Assembly: GCF_003184905.1 (NCBI RefSeq)
Contig: NZ_QFRU01000027.1
Location: forward strand, 1-64,000
Source of the DNA: Bacillus sp. CGMCC 1.16541
Lineage (GTDB): Bacteria; Bacillota; Bacilli; Bacillales; Bacillaceae_H
DNA length: 64,000 nucleotides
Direction of reading: 5' to 3'
Shown here: positions 45,066 through 54,091 of the stretch, piece by piece
Layout: each line of letters begins with the position of its first letter
How positions within the stretch are numbered: the stretch's first letter is position 1
Translations under genes and position numbers: made by a program
Notes under the pieces: model-generated
Told to the model about the DNA's origin: nothing
Database searches by the model: none
What the model saw: the letters and a program-made list of their open reading frames with translations, nothing else

Positions 45066-46013
45066 TTGAACAAACTACTTTGTTTGTCTTTGCTCCTCCT
45101 GTTACTTTTGTTAGGTTGTAACGCCCCGATGCAAGGAAACATAAAAAATGTAGGGTTGCTTGTTCCAGATACAATTAGTGATCAAGTTTGGGGGACAAAA
45201 GGATACACAGGAATGTTAAAGATTCAATCAAAGTTTAACACAGATGTTTTCTATAAAGAGAATATGAAGTCTGCAGAAGTAGTGAAAGAAGCGGTTAAAG
45301 AGTTTGATGAACGAGGTGTGAACCTTATCTTTGGCCATGGAGATATATATGCACAATATTTTAACGAACTAGGAAAAGTATATCCGGACATTCACTTTAT
45401 TTGTTTTAATGGAGATGCAAAAGCAGAAAATGTAACAAGCTTAAACTTTGAAGGCCATGCGATGGGCTTCTTTGGCGGTATGGTAGCTGGAAAAATGACC
45501 GAAACTAACAACGTCGGTGTTATTTCAGCGTTTGAATGGCAACCAGAAGTAAACGGTTTTTTTGAAGGAGCCCTTCACGAAAATCCAGATGTGAATGTTG
45601 AAGTCAAATTCGTTAAAAACTGGGACGATATTCAGACTGCAAATATGTTTTTAGATGAGATGATTGCAGAAGGAGTCGATGTGGTCTATCCTGCTGGTGA
45701 TGGCTTTAACGTACCACTTATCGAAAAGTTAAAAGCAAAGGGATTATATGCAATCGGATATGTAACCGAGCAATCTGACCTAGGTGAAAATACGGTACTA
45801 ACAAGTACAGTTCAACACGTAGATGTTCTCTATGAACTAGTGGCTCAAAAGTTTAATGATGGCACTCTAGAGTCAGGTAATCTTTCATTTGATTTTCAAG
45901 ATGATGTGATTTCAGTTGGAAAGTTTAGTCCGCTTGTAAAAGAGGAATATAAAGAACAGATTTTTAAACATATTGAAACGTATAAAACGACAGGAGAACT
46001 ACCTAATCAGTAG
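45066..46013 (+). CDS. med: Competence regulator Med, BMP-family lipoprotein
   Basis: 315 residues. The start is TTG at 45066, eight bases after AAAGGAG. It gives a very short lipoprotein signal, NKLLCLSLLLLLLLLGC, with the lipidated Cys at 18. The rest is the basic-membrane-protein (BMP/PnrA) fold: NVGLLVPDTISDQVWGTKGYTGM and GFFGGMVAGKMTETNNVGVIS. In B. subtilis Med raises comK expression and is co-transcribed with comZ, as the spacing here suggests. BMP-type proteins bind nucleosides, so a small-molecule input is possible. Confidence 0.93.
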   Translation: MNKLLCLSLLLLLLLLGCNAPMQGNIKNVGLLVPDTISDQVWGTKGYTGMLKIQSKFNTDVFYKENMKSAEVVKEAVKEFDERGVNLIFGHGDIYAQYFNELGKVYPDIHFICFNGDAKAENVTSLNFEGHAMGFFGGMVAGKMTETNNVGVISAFEWQPEVNGFFEGALHENPDVNVEVKFVKNWDDIQTANMFLDEMIAEGVDVVYPAGDGFNVPLIEKLKAKGLYAIGYVTEQSDLGENTVLTSTVQHVDVLYELVAQKFNDGTLESGNLSFDFQDDVISVGKFSPLVKEEYKEQIFKHIETYKTTGELPNQ

Positions 46014-46046
46014 TTTGTATACATATGACAAAAGGAGATTGAAACG

Positions 46047-46238
46047 ATGAATGAACAACAAATGCAATTTATGCAAATCGCGATGAAATATTTACCGGAA
46101 GCGAAAGAGCTTTTAGATAATACAGGTGTTGAACTAAGCATGGAACATTTACAACCTGTTATGGAGCTATTAACCAAAGTGATGAATGATGCATATGAAC
46201 TTGGTAAGCAAGAGGCGTTAAAAGAAAACAATGCGTAA
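46047..46238 (+). CDS. comZ: ComG operon repressor ComZ
   Basis: 63 residues, the same size as B. subtilis ComZ, with a leucine-rich helical region (MQFMQIAMKYLPEAKELLDNTG and EHLQPVMELLTKVMNDAYELGKQEA). It follows med by 33 bases with AAAAGGAGA as ribosome binding site. ComZ lowers comG expression in B. subtilis; the mechanism is only partly known. Confidence 0.93.
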   Translation: MNEQQMQFMQIAMKYLPEAKELLDNTGVELSMEHLQPVMELLTKVMNDAYELGKQEALKENNA

Positions 46239-46243
46239 AAACA

Positions 46244-46275
46244 AACAGCTTGGAGTATCCAAGCTGTTATTTTTT
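46244..46275. terminator. Bidirectional terminator after comZ
   Basis: AACAGCTTGGA (46244-46254) pairs with TCCAAGCTGTT (46258-46268) around a three-base loop, followed by ATTTTTTAT. Confidence 0.9.
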
Positions 46276-46470
46276 ATCTTTAAACCAATCTAATACAGGA
46301 GATAATTCTTTAAACATAGGTTTCATTTTATCAACAGAAGACGCAATATCTTGAACTTGATTGAACACATGGTTCCAATCAGTACCACTTAGTGTACCCT
46401 CTGTTTCTTCTTGTTTTGGTGAACCAAACATCATTTTTGTAAAGGGATCCATTTTTCTGTTTTTATTCAC
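46267..46470 (-). CDS. Small hypothetical protein in the yjzB position (67 residues)
   Basis: GTG start at 46470 with GGAGAGGAG seven bases upstream. The product has a basic beginning (NKNRKMDPFTKMMFGSPKQ), then an amphipathic helix VFNQVQDIASSVDKMKPMFKELSPVLDWF. Position between comZ and fabH is that of yjzB in B. subtilis, but I cannot confirm sequence similarity. No signal or membrane segment. Function unknown. Confidence 0.68.
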   Translation of the reverse strand: MNKNRKMDPFTKMMFGSPKQEETEGTLSGTDWNHVFNQVQDIASSVDKMKPMFKELSPVLDWFKDKK

Positions 46471-46632
46471 GTTAATACTCCTCTCCTATAAACTAACTAC
46501 ATTTACACCGATCCACTATTACTATATGAACAACGTCTGTATCTGCATCGGACAAACACCCATAATCATGAAGATCATCATAGAAAGTTTGCCTGACAGA
46601 AGGAGAAGAGGGGTGCACGGAAGAAGTTTCGC

Positions 46633-46661
46633 TAGACAAGAGGGGGTAAATGACGTAAAAT
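46633..46661 (+). promoter_or_regulatory. fabH-fabF promoter
   Basis: TAGACA (46633-46638), a 17-base spacer and TAAAAT (46656-46661), each one base from consensus. The predicted start near 46668 gives a leader of about 230 bases that contains the structured element in antisense. Confidence 0.7.
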
Positions 46662-46678
46662 TAGTACCAAGTCATAAT
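46660..46678. promoter_or_regulatory. FapR operator of fabH-fabF
   Basis: ATTAGTACCAAGTCATAAT closely matches the FapR consensus ATTAGTACCTRGTCTTAAT and overlaps the -10 element and start point. FapR represses fatty-acid synthesis genes and is released by malonyl-CoA; fabHA-fabF is a known target in B. subtilis. Confidence 0.88.
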
Positions 46679-46696
46679 AACAATTATTAATCGAGC

Positions 46697-46801
46697 TGAC
46701 TCATATGACATGACGGAAGATCTGTCATGTCATATGAGTCAGACCTAAGGGTATGCCGCCCCCCTTACGGGGTTAGCGGCATATCCTTAGGTGGACCTTT
46801 G
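46697..46801 (-). repeat. Copy 2 of the 105-bp two-hairpin structured element
   Basis: Read on the minus strand: lead CAAAGGTCCA; hairpin A (46744-46791) with inner CCCC-GTAA-GGGG and the AA bulge; two-base linker; hairpin B with an 18-base perfect stem (46697-46714 with 46724-46741) and loop AGATCTTCC. It aligns with 21195-21299 without gaps. It sits in the fabH leader in the opposite orientation to fabH. Confidence 0.85.
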
Positions 46802-46898
46802 ATGGCGGATTTAAAAGCTGTGTGTGAACTGGTACTTAGGTGATTGGACGATTAAATACTTAGAATTATATAAACTCTTTAATAAAAGGAGATGCTAT

Positions 46899-47831
46899 AT
46901 GAATACAGGGATTATTGGGATTGGTCGTTATGTTCCGGAGAAAATTGTGACGAATGCGGATCTTGAAAAAATGGTGGATACGTCTGACGAGTGGATTCGA
47001 ACACGAACAGGGATTGAAGCAAGACAAATTGCTGAAGAGAATGAAAAATCTTCACATATGGCACATAAAGCAGCGTTAAAAGCATTAGAAAATGCAAACA
47101 TGAGTGCAGAAGATATTGATTTAATTATTGTTGCAACAGTAACACCTGATCATCCTTTTCCGTCAGTTGCTTGTTTATTACAAGAAAGTATAGGAGCAAA
47201 AAAGGCAGCAGCATTTGACATTAGTGCTGCTTGTGCAGGGTTTATGTATGGGATTGTAACAGCTAAACAGTTTATCGATAATGGAGATTATAAGCATGTA
47301 TTAGTAGTTGGTGTTGAGAAACTGTCTAGTATTATTGATTGGGAAGATCGTAATACGGCTGTTTTATTTGGTGACGGAGCGGGAGCCGCTGTTATTGGTC
47401 CTGTATCAGAAGGAAGAGGGATTTTATCATACGAGCTTGGTTCAGATGGTGCTGGAGCAAAACATTTATATCAAGATGAGCACATCGTGATGAATGGTCG
47501 TGAAGTGTTTAAGTTTGCCGTTCGTCAAATGGGTGAGTCAGCAATTAATGTGCTTGAAAAAGCCGGTTTATCAAAAGATGATGTGGACTTTTTAATTCCG
47601 CATCAAGCGAATATTCGCATCATGGAAGCAGCAAGACATCGATTAGATTTACCAGAAGAAAAGATGTCAAAAACGGTTCATAAATTTGGAAATACATCAG
47701 CAGCATCTATTCCTCTTTCCATTGTAGAAGAAGTGGAAAATGGTAAAATAAAAGACGATGATCTAGTCGTCATGGTAGGCTTTGGTGGAGGCTTAACATG
47801 GGGTGCAATTGCAGTGAGATGGGGAAAATAA
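46899..47831 (+). CDS. fabH: Beta-ketoacyl-ACP synthase III FabH
   Basis: Starts fatty-acid chains by condensing an acyl-CoA with malonyl-ACP. 310 residues. The active-site Cys112 is in [13 protein letters not shown], followed by His ([11 protein letters not shown]) and Asn (KFGNTSAAS). The start at 46899 has AAAAGGAGA at eight bases, and upstream in-frame codons are ignored. The gene is followed 55 bases later by fabF, and a FapR operator controls the pair. In Bacillus this enzyme prefers branched-chain primers; the preference itself cannot be seen here. Confidence 0.97.
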   Translation: MNTGIIGIGRYVPEKIVTNADLEKMVDTSDEWIRTRTGIEARQIAEENEKSSHMAHKAALKALENANMSAEDIDLIIVATVTPDHPFPSVACLLQESIGAKKAAAFDISAACAGFMYGIVTAKQFIDNGDYKHVLVVGVEKLSSIIDWEDRNTAVLFGDGAGAAVIGPVSEGRGILSYELGSDGAGAKHLYQDEHIVMNGREVFKFAVRQMGESAINVLEKAGLSKDDVDFLIPHQANIRIMEAARHRLDLPEEKMSKTVHKFGNTSAASIPLSIVEEVENGKIKDDDLVVMVGFGGGLTWGAIAVRWGK

Positions 47832-47886
47832 GAGATTTTCAATCCGTTTCCTATAACAGATTATGATATTGAGGGAGATGAATGAA

Positions 47887-49128
47887 ATGACAAAAAAGCG
47901 AGTAGTAGTAACAGGGCTTGGAGCTGTTACACCAATTGGAAATGATGTAGCAACGTCTTGGAATAATGTAGTGGCAGGAGTATCAGGAATTGGTCCACTT
48001 ACAAGACTCAATCCAGATGAGTATTCAGCGAAGGTATCAGCTGAATTAAAAGACTTTAACGTAGAAAATTTTATGGATAAAAAAGAAGCGCGTAAAATGG
48101 ATCGTTTTACTCAATATGCTGTTGCTGCTTCATTAATGGCAGTAAAAGATGCGAATTTAGATATTACAGAGGAAATTGCCCCTCGCGTTGGGGTTTGGAT
48201 TGGCTCGGGTATTGGTGGAATGGAAACATTTGAGCAGCAGTTTGAAACGTTCCAGCAAAAAGGATATCGTCGTGTGAGTCCATTTTTCGTGCCGATGATG
48301 ATTCCAGATATGGCAACAGGGCAAGTATCTATTGCGTTAGGTGCGAAAGGCATGAACTCTTGTACGGTAACGGCATGTGCTACCGGAACAAACTCGATTG
48401 GTGACGCGTTCAAAGTCATTCAACGTGGTGATGCAGATGTGATGGTAACGGGAGGAACAGAAGCACCTATTACTCGTATGTCAATGGCAGGCTTTTGTGC
48501 CAATAAAGCGCTATCTACTAATCCTGACCCAGCATTAGCTTGTCGTCCATTTGATAAAAATCGCGATGGCTTCATTATGGGTGAAGGTGCAGGTATTCTT
48601 GTTCTAGAAGAATTAGAACATGCATTAGCACGCGGAGCACGCATCTATGCAGAAATTGTTGGATACGGAGCAACAGGTGATGCGCATCATATTACAGCTC
48701 CAGCTCCTGGTGGTGAAGGCGGCGTTCGTGCGATGCGTCAAGCGATTGAGGATGGGGGCTTACAACCAAGTGATATTGATTATATCAATGCACATGGAAC
48801 AAGTACGGAATACAATGATAAATATGAAACAATGGCGATTAAAGAAGTATTTGGTGAGCATGCTCGCAAAGTTGCCATTAGTTCAACAAAATCAATGACA
48901 GGTCACTTACTAGGCGCAGCGGGTGGCGTAGAAGCGATTTTTAGTGTTAAAGCAATCGAAGCAGGGATAATCCCACCAACAATTAACTATGAAACACCAG
49001 ATGAGGACTGTGATTTAGATTATGTTCCGAACGAAGCAAGAAAGCAAGAAGTCAATGCGGCATTAAGTAACTCACTAGGCTTTGGTGGCCACAACGCAAC
49101 AATCGTGTTTAAAAAATATCAATCATGA
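47887..49128 (+). CDS. fabF: Beta-ketoacyl-ACP synthase II FabF
   Basis: Chain-elongating condensing enzyme, 413 residues. Catalytic Cys164 is in [11 protein letters not shown], with the two histidines in [11 protein letters not shown] and [14 protein letters not shown] chose the ATG at 47887, nine bases after GGGAG. Second and last gene of the fabH-fabF operon. Confidence 0.97.
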   Translation: MTKKRVVVTGLGAVTPIGNDVATSWNNVVAGVSGIGPLTRLNPDEYSAKVSAELKDFNVENFMDKKEARKMDRFTQYAVAASLMAVKDANLDITEEIAPRVGVWIGSGIGGMETFEQQFETFQQKGYRRVSPFFVPMMIPDMATGQVSIALGAKGMNSCTVTACATGTNSIGDAFKVIQRGDADVMVTGGTEAPITRMSMAGFCANKALSTNPDPALACRPFDKNRDGFIMGEGAGILVLEELEHALARGARIYAEIVGYGATGDAHHITAPAPGGEGGVRAMRQAIEDGGLQPSDIDYINAHGTSTEYNDKYETMAIKEVFGEHARKVAISSTKSMTGHLLGAAGGVEAIFSVKAIEAGIIPPTINYETPDEDCDLDYVPNEARKQEVNAALSNSLGFGGHNATIVFKKYQS

Positions 49129-49140
49129 AGTGAGTGTATG

Positions 49141-49178
49141 AAAAGGGCTAGAGAAGGATGTCTTCTCTAGCCCTTTTT
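49141..49178 (+). terminator. fabF terminator
   Basis: GGGCTAGAGAAG (49145-49156) pairs perfectly with CTTCTCTAGCCC (49162-49173) around a five-base loop, followed by five T. Confidence 0.93.
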
Positions 49179-49251
49179 CTTGATTTTAAAACGCAAAAAA
49201 TGAGTCAAACACATAGGATGAAACGAGAACAATTGAAAGAGGGAATGACAA

Positions 49252-50034
49252 ATGTCAATCGTTTCAACTTATAAATGGGGATCCAGTGAAGATTTATACG
49301 AAAAGCTATTGCCTTTTTTTCCTGACACAAAGTCCGATGAAATTGCAGAAACATTGCTTGGATACGGAATGTGTAAACCAAGTAGTGAATTTTATGACGT
49401 GTTAAAAGAACTCAACAAACGAAATATGTGGAATAAATTACAAGAAAAATACGTCGTGTTAAAAAAAGAATGGAGTGGTCCTAACATTCCTGTGTTTATT
49501 TTACCTAGCAATCTATTCAACCGGAAAATACAAACAGAATTAAATGGACGATCAGGAGTAGCGTTTGAAGATAAATTATTTGTGTTTATGTCCATGCAAA
49601 CATCAGATGAAGAAGCTTACTCTGTTTTAACTCATGAATACAATCATGTGTGCCGCATGAAAAAACTCAGTAAAAAAGAAAATGAATTAACTTTACTAGA
49701 TACGATGATAATGGAAGGACTAGCTGAATATGCTGTAAAAGAGTATTGCGGAGAAACGTATATGGCTCCTTGGACGAACTATTATTCGAAAAAACAAGCA
49801 CAATCGTTTTGGAACAAATACATTGTAGGAAACGAAGATTTGAAGCATATGAGTAGACGTCATGACGACTTATTATATGGGCAACGGTGGTATCCTCGGA
49901 TGCTCGGATATAGTGTTGGCTACTACATTGTCATGTCTTGTGTAGAAAAACAGTTGTTTTCGTCGAAGCAACTAATGAGGATTCCAAGCAATACTATTTT
50001 ACAAAAATCTACGTTCAACTTGAACAATGATTAA
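49252..50034 (+). CDS. yjaZ: DUF2268 putative zinc metalloprotease YjaZ
   Basis: 260 residues, same size as YjaZ of B. subtilis. The metal site HEYNH (HExxH type) near residue 128 is followed by EGLAEY about 28 residues on, a gluzincin-like arrangement. There is no signal peptide, so it acts inside the cell. Start follows AGAGGGA. Relatives are annotated as Zn-dependent proteases; no substrate is known. It sits between fabF and the app operon as in B. subtilis. Confidence 0.9.
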   Translation: MSIVSTYKWGSSEDLYEKLLPFFPDTKSDEIAETLLGYGMCKPSSEFYDVLKELNKRNMWNKLQEKYVVLKKEWSGPNIPVFILPSNLFNRKIQTELNGRSGVAFEDKLFVFMSMQTSDEEAYSVLTHEYNHVCRMKKLSKKENELTLLDTMIMEGLAEYAVKEYCGETYMAPWTNYYSKKQAQSFWNKYIVGNEDLKHMSRRHDDLLYGQRWYPRMLGYSVGYYIVMSCVEKQLFSSKQLMRIPSNTILQKSTFNLNND

Positions 50035-50162
50035 AACTTTACAAAACACACCAAAATTCGCTATTTTCTGCTATTCTTCGGATGATTTGTTAAAACTCCT
50101 AACACTATTGTGCACTAATTCACGAAAGGAGTTCGCTAATTTTGAAAAGAAAAATAAAAAAT

Positions 50163-50177
50163 AATTTTCAAAAAATA
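50163..50177. promoter_or_regulatory. CodY-type box upstream of appD
   Basis: AATTTTCAAAAAATA matches 13 of 15 positions of the CodY consensus. It is 18 bases upstream of the -35 element. Peptide transport operons are common CodY targets. Confidence 0.5.
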
Positions 50178-50194
50178 TTGATTTTGTAAAGTTT

Positions 50195-50222
50195 TTGTAA
50201 TATTATCTTATTCAAATATAAT
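50195..50222 (+). promoter_or_regulatory. Promoter of the app operon
   Basis: TTGTAA (50195-50200), a 16-base spacer and a perfect TATAAT (50217-50222). The predicted start is about 30 bases before the appD ATG. Confidence 0.75.
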
Positions 50223-50259
50223 ATTTTGTAAAAATTCAAAAAATGTGTAGAGGTGTGTA

Positions 50260-51288
50260 ATGAAGATGGGATCTAAACATAGTCAAGAGACACCGTTACT
50301 TGAAGTGAGGAATCTAGAAACTTCGTTTTCGATTAATGGTAAATGGCACAACGCTGTTGATAATGTGTCTTTTCAAATAAAAAGGAAAAGAATTGTCGGA
50401 ATTGTTGGAGAATCAGGTTGCGGTAAAAGTGTGTTGTCTCTTTCTGTCATCCGATTGTTACCGAAACTAAATAGTAAGATTAGTAGTGGGAAAATTGTAT
50501 TTGAAGGCAAAGACCTTAGTGAATTAAACGATAATGAAATGAACAAAGTTCGTGGAAAAGACATCTCAATGATTTTCCAAGAGCCAATGACGTCGCTTAA
50601 TCCAGTTTTAACTATTGGATATCAGTTAGCGGAAGTTTTGCATAATCATCGTAATATCTCAAAAGCGGAGGCAAGAGAAGAAAGTGTTGCTTTACTAAAG
50701 AGTGTCGGTATTTCAAGGCCTGAGAAAATTGTTGATGAATATCCTCATCAGCTATCAGGTGGTATGCGTCAGCGTGTTATGATCGCAATTGCGATTGCGT
50801 GTCAGCCAAAGTTACTCATTGCCGATGAGCCAACAACAGCACTAGACGTAACGGTTCAAGCGCAAATTCTCGATTTATTAAAAGAAATTCAAGAAATTAA
50901 TGATATGTCTATTATCATGATTACACATGACCTTGGTGTTGTAGCGGAGATGTGTGATGAAGTAGTGGTCATGTATGCAGGAAGAGTAGTGGAGCATACT
51001 GACGTTGATACGTTATTCCATGATCCAAAACATCCTTATACACAAGCATTACTTGATTCGATTCCTAAATTAGACGAGGAAGCGGAAGAATTAAATACGA
51101 TTAAAGGAATTGTTCCATCACTTGTCAATATGCCTGCTACGGGCTGTCGTTTTGCAGACCGTTGTGTGCATGCGATGAAGGAATGTAGAGAAATAACTCC
51201 TCAACTAGCACCAGAGTCAGAAGGACACGATGTGGCGTGCTTGCTTTATAAAAGCAGTTTTCCACGTGAAGGAGTGAAAACAAGCTAA
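50260..51288 (+). CDS. appD: Oligopeptide ABC transporter ATPase AppD
   Basis: 342 residues, one of two ATPases that power an oligopeptide importer. Walker A GESGCGKS, signature LSGGMRQRV, Walker B LLIADEPTTALD and the C-terminal oligo_HPY domain with its cysteine pattern (GCRFADRCVHAMKEC...VACLLY), a possible iron-sulfur or zinc site, are all present. First gene of appD-appF-appA-appB-appC, the B. subtilis order. Its stop codon overlaps the appF start (TAATG). An alternative ATG two codons downstream is possible. Confidence 0.94.
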   Translation: MKMGSKHSQETPLLEVRNLETSFSINGKWHNAVDNVSFQIKRKRIVGIVGESGCGKSVLSLSVIRLLPKLNSKISSGKIVFEGKDLSELNDNEMNKVRGKDISMIFQEPMTSLNPVLTIGYQLAEVLHNHRNISKAEAREESVALLKSVGISRPEKIVDEYPHQLSGGMRQRVMIAIAIACQPKLLIADEPTTALDVTVQAQILDLLKEIQEINDMSIIMITHDLGVVAEMCDEVVVMYAGRVVEHTDVDTLFHDPKHPYTQALLDSIPKLDEEAEELNTIKGIVPSLVNMPATGCRFADRCVHAMKECREITPQLAPESEGHDVACLLYKSSFPREGVKTS

Positions 51289-52274
51289 TGAGTATCGAAG
51301 TAAAAGAGAAAGATATTTTACTAGAAGTAAAAAATTTAAAAACCTATTATCCGATTCACGGTGGCTTTTTTCGTCGTAAGGTCGGTGATGTAAAAGCTGT
51401 AGATGATGTCTCATTTGAACTACGTAAAGGTGAAACGTTAGGATTAGTTGGTGAGTCAGGGTGTGGAAAATCAACAACTGGTCGTACCATTTTACGCCTG
51501 CTCGATCCGACAGAAGGTAAAATTGTGTTTGATGGACAAGATATTACGAGATTAAGAGGAACATCGTTACGGAAAGTAAGACAAGATTTCCAAATGATTT
51601 TCCAAGATCCATATGCATCACTGAACCCGACACAAATGGTTGGGGATGTTGTGTCTGAACCTATTCGTAATTTTACCGGAAAATCACTTAAACAATTAAA
51701 GCCAGAAGTGATGGAGCTTTTAACGAAAGTTGGATTACCAGAAGATGCGTATTACAAATATCCACATGAATTTTCAGGTGGACAGCGTCAACGTATTGGG
51801 ATTGCACGCGCACTAGCACTTCGTCCAAAACTTATTATTGCGGACGAGCCTGTATCGGCACTAGACGTATCTGTACAATCACAAGTACTCAACCTTTTAA
51901 AAGAGTTACAAGATGAATTTGAGCTTACGTTTTTGTTTATTGCCCATGACCTTAGTGTTGTAAAACATATGAGTGATCGTATTGGAGTTATGTATCTAGG
52001 GGGACTAGTAGAAATTGCTGATAAGAAAAGCTTATATGCTGAACCACTTCATCCTTATACACAAGCATTAATTTCTGCTATACCGGAACCTGATCCACGC
52101 AAGAAAAAGAAGCGTATCATTTTAGAAGGTGACGTTCCAAGTCCAGTCGATCCACCGAGTGGCTGTCCATTTCATCCGAGATGCATTCATGCAAAAGATG
52201 AGTGTAAACAGGTAAAGCCACAATTAAAGGAGGTGAAGCCAGGTCACAGGGTAGCTTGCCATCTTTATAGTTAG
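51288..52274 (+). CDS. appF: Oligopeptide ABC transporter ATPase AppF
   Basis: 328 residues; partner of AppD. Walker A GESGCGKST, signature FSGGQRQRIGIARAL, Walker B LIIADEPVSALD, and the oligo_HPY C-terminus SGCPFHPRCIHAKDECK. The start overlaps the appD stop by one base, so expression of both ATPases should be equal. Confidence 0.94.
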   Translation: MSIEVKEKDILLEVKNLKTYYPIHGGFFRRKVGDVKAVDDVSFELRKGETLGLVGESGCGKSTTGRTILRLLDPTEGKIVFDGQDITRLRGTSLRKVRQDFQMIFQDPYASLNPTQMVGDVVSEPIRNFTGKSLKQLKPEVMELLTKVGLPEDAYYKYPHEFSGGQRQRIGIARALALRPKLIIADEPVSALDVSVQSQVLNLLKELQDEFELTFLFIAHDLSVVKHMSDRIGVMYLGGLVEIADKKSLYAEPLHPYTQALISAIPEPDPRKKKKRIILEGDVPSPVDPPSGCPFHPRCIHAKDECKQVKPQLKEVKPGHRVACHLYS

Positions 52275-52325
52275 AAAATTCTTAAAAAGGCTACATATTT
52301 TGATGATTACTAGGGGGGAAAACCA

Positions 52326-54056
52326 ATGAAGAAAAAATCACTATTAGGTCTAATGTCATTGCTTATTGTGATGTCACTATTCTTAGCGGCATGCGGAGGC
52401 GGTAACTCAGCACCTACAAACAAAACAGAAAGCGAACCAAAAACAGAAGGTCCAAAAACAGATGCACCGACAGAAGGTGGCGTTGTAACTTACGCAATCG
52501 ATGGCGCACCAGAAGGTATTATGGAAGCAGGTTTTTATGGAAGTGCATATGACGCTGATATCTTATCGTTTATCACAGAAGGCGTTTACAAAGTAAACAA
52601 AGAGTTAAAGTATGAGCCAAACTTTGCTGAGTGGGAAGTTAGTGAAGATAGATTAACTTACACATTCAAATTCAAAGAAGGCGTAAAATGGCATAATGGC
52701 GAAGAGCTAACAGTTGAAGACTGGAAATACGCATTAGAAGTACTTGCAGATAAAGACTACACTGGTCCTCGTTTTGTAAACGTAGAGCATGTTAAAGGTG
52801 CAACTGAGTATAGAGAAGGAAAAGCAGATTCAATCTCAGGTATCGAAGTTGTAGATCCTTACACAATCAAAATTACGTTTAAAGAAGTACGTGTAAATAA
52901 CCTTGAAAACTTATGGTCATACCCAATGCCTAAAAAGCATTACGAAGGTATTGCTGTAGCAGATTTACAAGAATCTAAACAAGTTCGTCAAGAGCCTGTA
53001 GGTCTTGGAGCGTTCAAAGTTAAAAAGGTAGTTAATGGAGAGTACGTAGAATTAGAGCGTTTCGATGATTACTGGCAAGGTAAGCCACTTCTTGATGGCG
53101 TAGTTGTAAAAGTAATTGACCCATCATTAACAGCAGGTGCGCTACAAAAGAACGAAATTGATTTAATCTCAGTACGTCCAGCTGACTTACCACAACTTGA
53201 AAGCTTAGATAACGTTGAGCTTTTAGAAGGAAAAGCAGCTGTATACTCTTACATTGGATTACGTTTTGGTCATCGCGATCAAGCTACAGGTAAAAACGTA
53301 GCAGATTTCGATAAATTCGAAAACAAACAATTACGTCAAGCATTACTTTATGCTATTGACCGTCAATCAATGATTAAAGCATTCATGGGTGGAAAAGCAG
53401 TAGAATTTAACACAGTAATTCCTTCTGTATTCTGGATTGCTGCTGAAGAAAGTGAATTAAACCCTTATAAGTATGATCCAGAAAAAGCAAAATCATTATT
53501 AGCTGAAGCTGGTTATAAAGATGTGAATGGTGATGGCTTCGTAGAAGATCCAAAAGGTGAAGAGTTTAAAATTTCATTCGGTCACTATGCTGGTCCAGCT
53601 AACTTTGAAGGTCGTGCAAAAGCGATCATCCAAGCTTGGAATGATATCGGTGTGAAAACTGAAATGGCAACTGGTTCTTTAATCGAGTTTAACTTATACA
53701 ATGAAATGAAAGACAACGATGATAAAGCATTAGAAGCATTCTTCGGTTCTTGGGGAACTGGTGCTGATCCAGATCCAAACGGATTATGGGGTTCAAACTC
53801 TGAGTGGAACTACGGTCGTTGGGTGAACGAAGAATCTGATAAGTTAATCTTAGCAGGTTTAAGTGAGCAAGCATTTGATGAAGAGTTCCGTAAGAACACA
53901 TACGTTGAATGGCAAAAATTATTTAACGATGAGTTACCAGGTCTTCCGTTATGGGAAAACATGAACCTTTATGCAGTGAACAAGCGCCTTCAAGGTGTAA
54001 CAATGGATCCAAATACAGCAATTCTTGATCCTCATAAATGGTCTGTAACAGAGTAA
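52326..54056 (+). CDS. appA: Oligopeptide-binding lipoprotein AppA
   Basis: 576-residue extracytoplasmic binding protein (SBP family 5). The lipoprotein signal MKKKSLLGLMSLLIVMSLFLAAC puts the lipidated Cys at 23, followed by a Gly/Ser/Thr/Pro-rich linker. Family motifs are RLTYTFKFKEGVKWHNGEELTVEDWKYALE near residue 115 and LPLWENMNLYAVNK at the end. Ribosome binding site TAGGGGGG. AppA of B. subtilis supports peptide uptake and can replace Opp; the ligand size here is unknown. Confidence 0.94.
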   Translation: MKKKSLLGLMSLLIVMSLFLAACGGGNSAPTNKTESEPKTEGPKTDAPTEGGVVTYAIDGAPEGIMEAGFYGSAYDADILSFITEGVYKVNKELKYEPNFAEWEVSEDRLTYTFKFKEGVKWHNGEELTVEDWKYALEVLADKDYTGPRFVNVEHVKGATEYREGKADSISGIEVVDPYTIKITFKEVRVNNLENLWSYPMPKKHYEGIAVADLQESKQVRQEPVGLGAFKVKKVVNGEYVELERFDDYWQGKPLLDGVVVKVIDPSLTAGALQKNEIDLISVRPADLPQLESLDNVELLEGKAAVYSYIGLRFGHRDQATGKNVADFDKFENKQLRQALLYAIDRQSMIKAFMGGKAVEFNTVIPSVFWIAAEESELNPYKYDPEKAKSLLAEAGYKDVNGDGFVEDPKGEEFKISFGHYAGPANFEGRAKAIIQAWNDIGVKTEMATGSLIEFNLYNEMKDNDDKALEAFFGSWGTGADPDPNGLWGSNSEWNYGRWVNEESDKLILAGLSEQAFDEEFRKNTYVEWQKLFNDELPGLPLWENMNLYAVNKRLQGVTMDPNTAILDPHKWSVTE

Positions 54057-54091
54057 TCGAAACATTTTTAAGTAGATAAGGAGAGTCAACA

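Larger units (their letters stand above)
46471..46898. other. Intergenic region between the yjzB-position gene and fabH
   Basis: 428 bases holding the FapR-type operator and promoter (46633-46678) and the second copy of the 105-base element (46697-46801). A second, weaker promoter candidate is TTGGAC-N17-TATATA at 46844-46872. The first 160 bases show no convincing feature. Confidence 0.7.

Noticed and set aside
46361-46690. 109-residue plus-strand frame across the yjzB-position gene and fabH promoter
   Set aside because: It runs antisense to a small gene with a good ribosome binding site and then through the fabH promoter and FapR box; it has no initiation signal.
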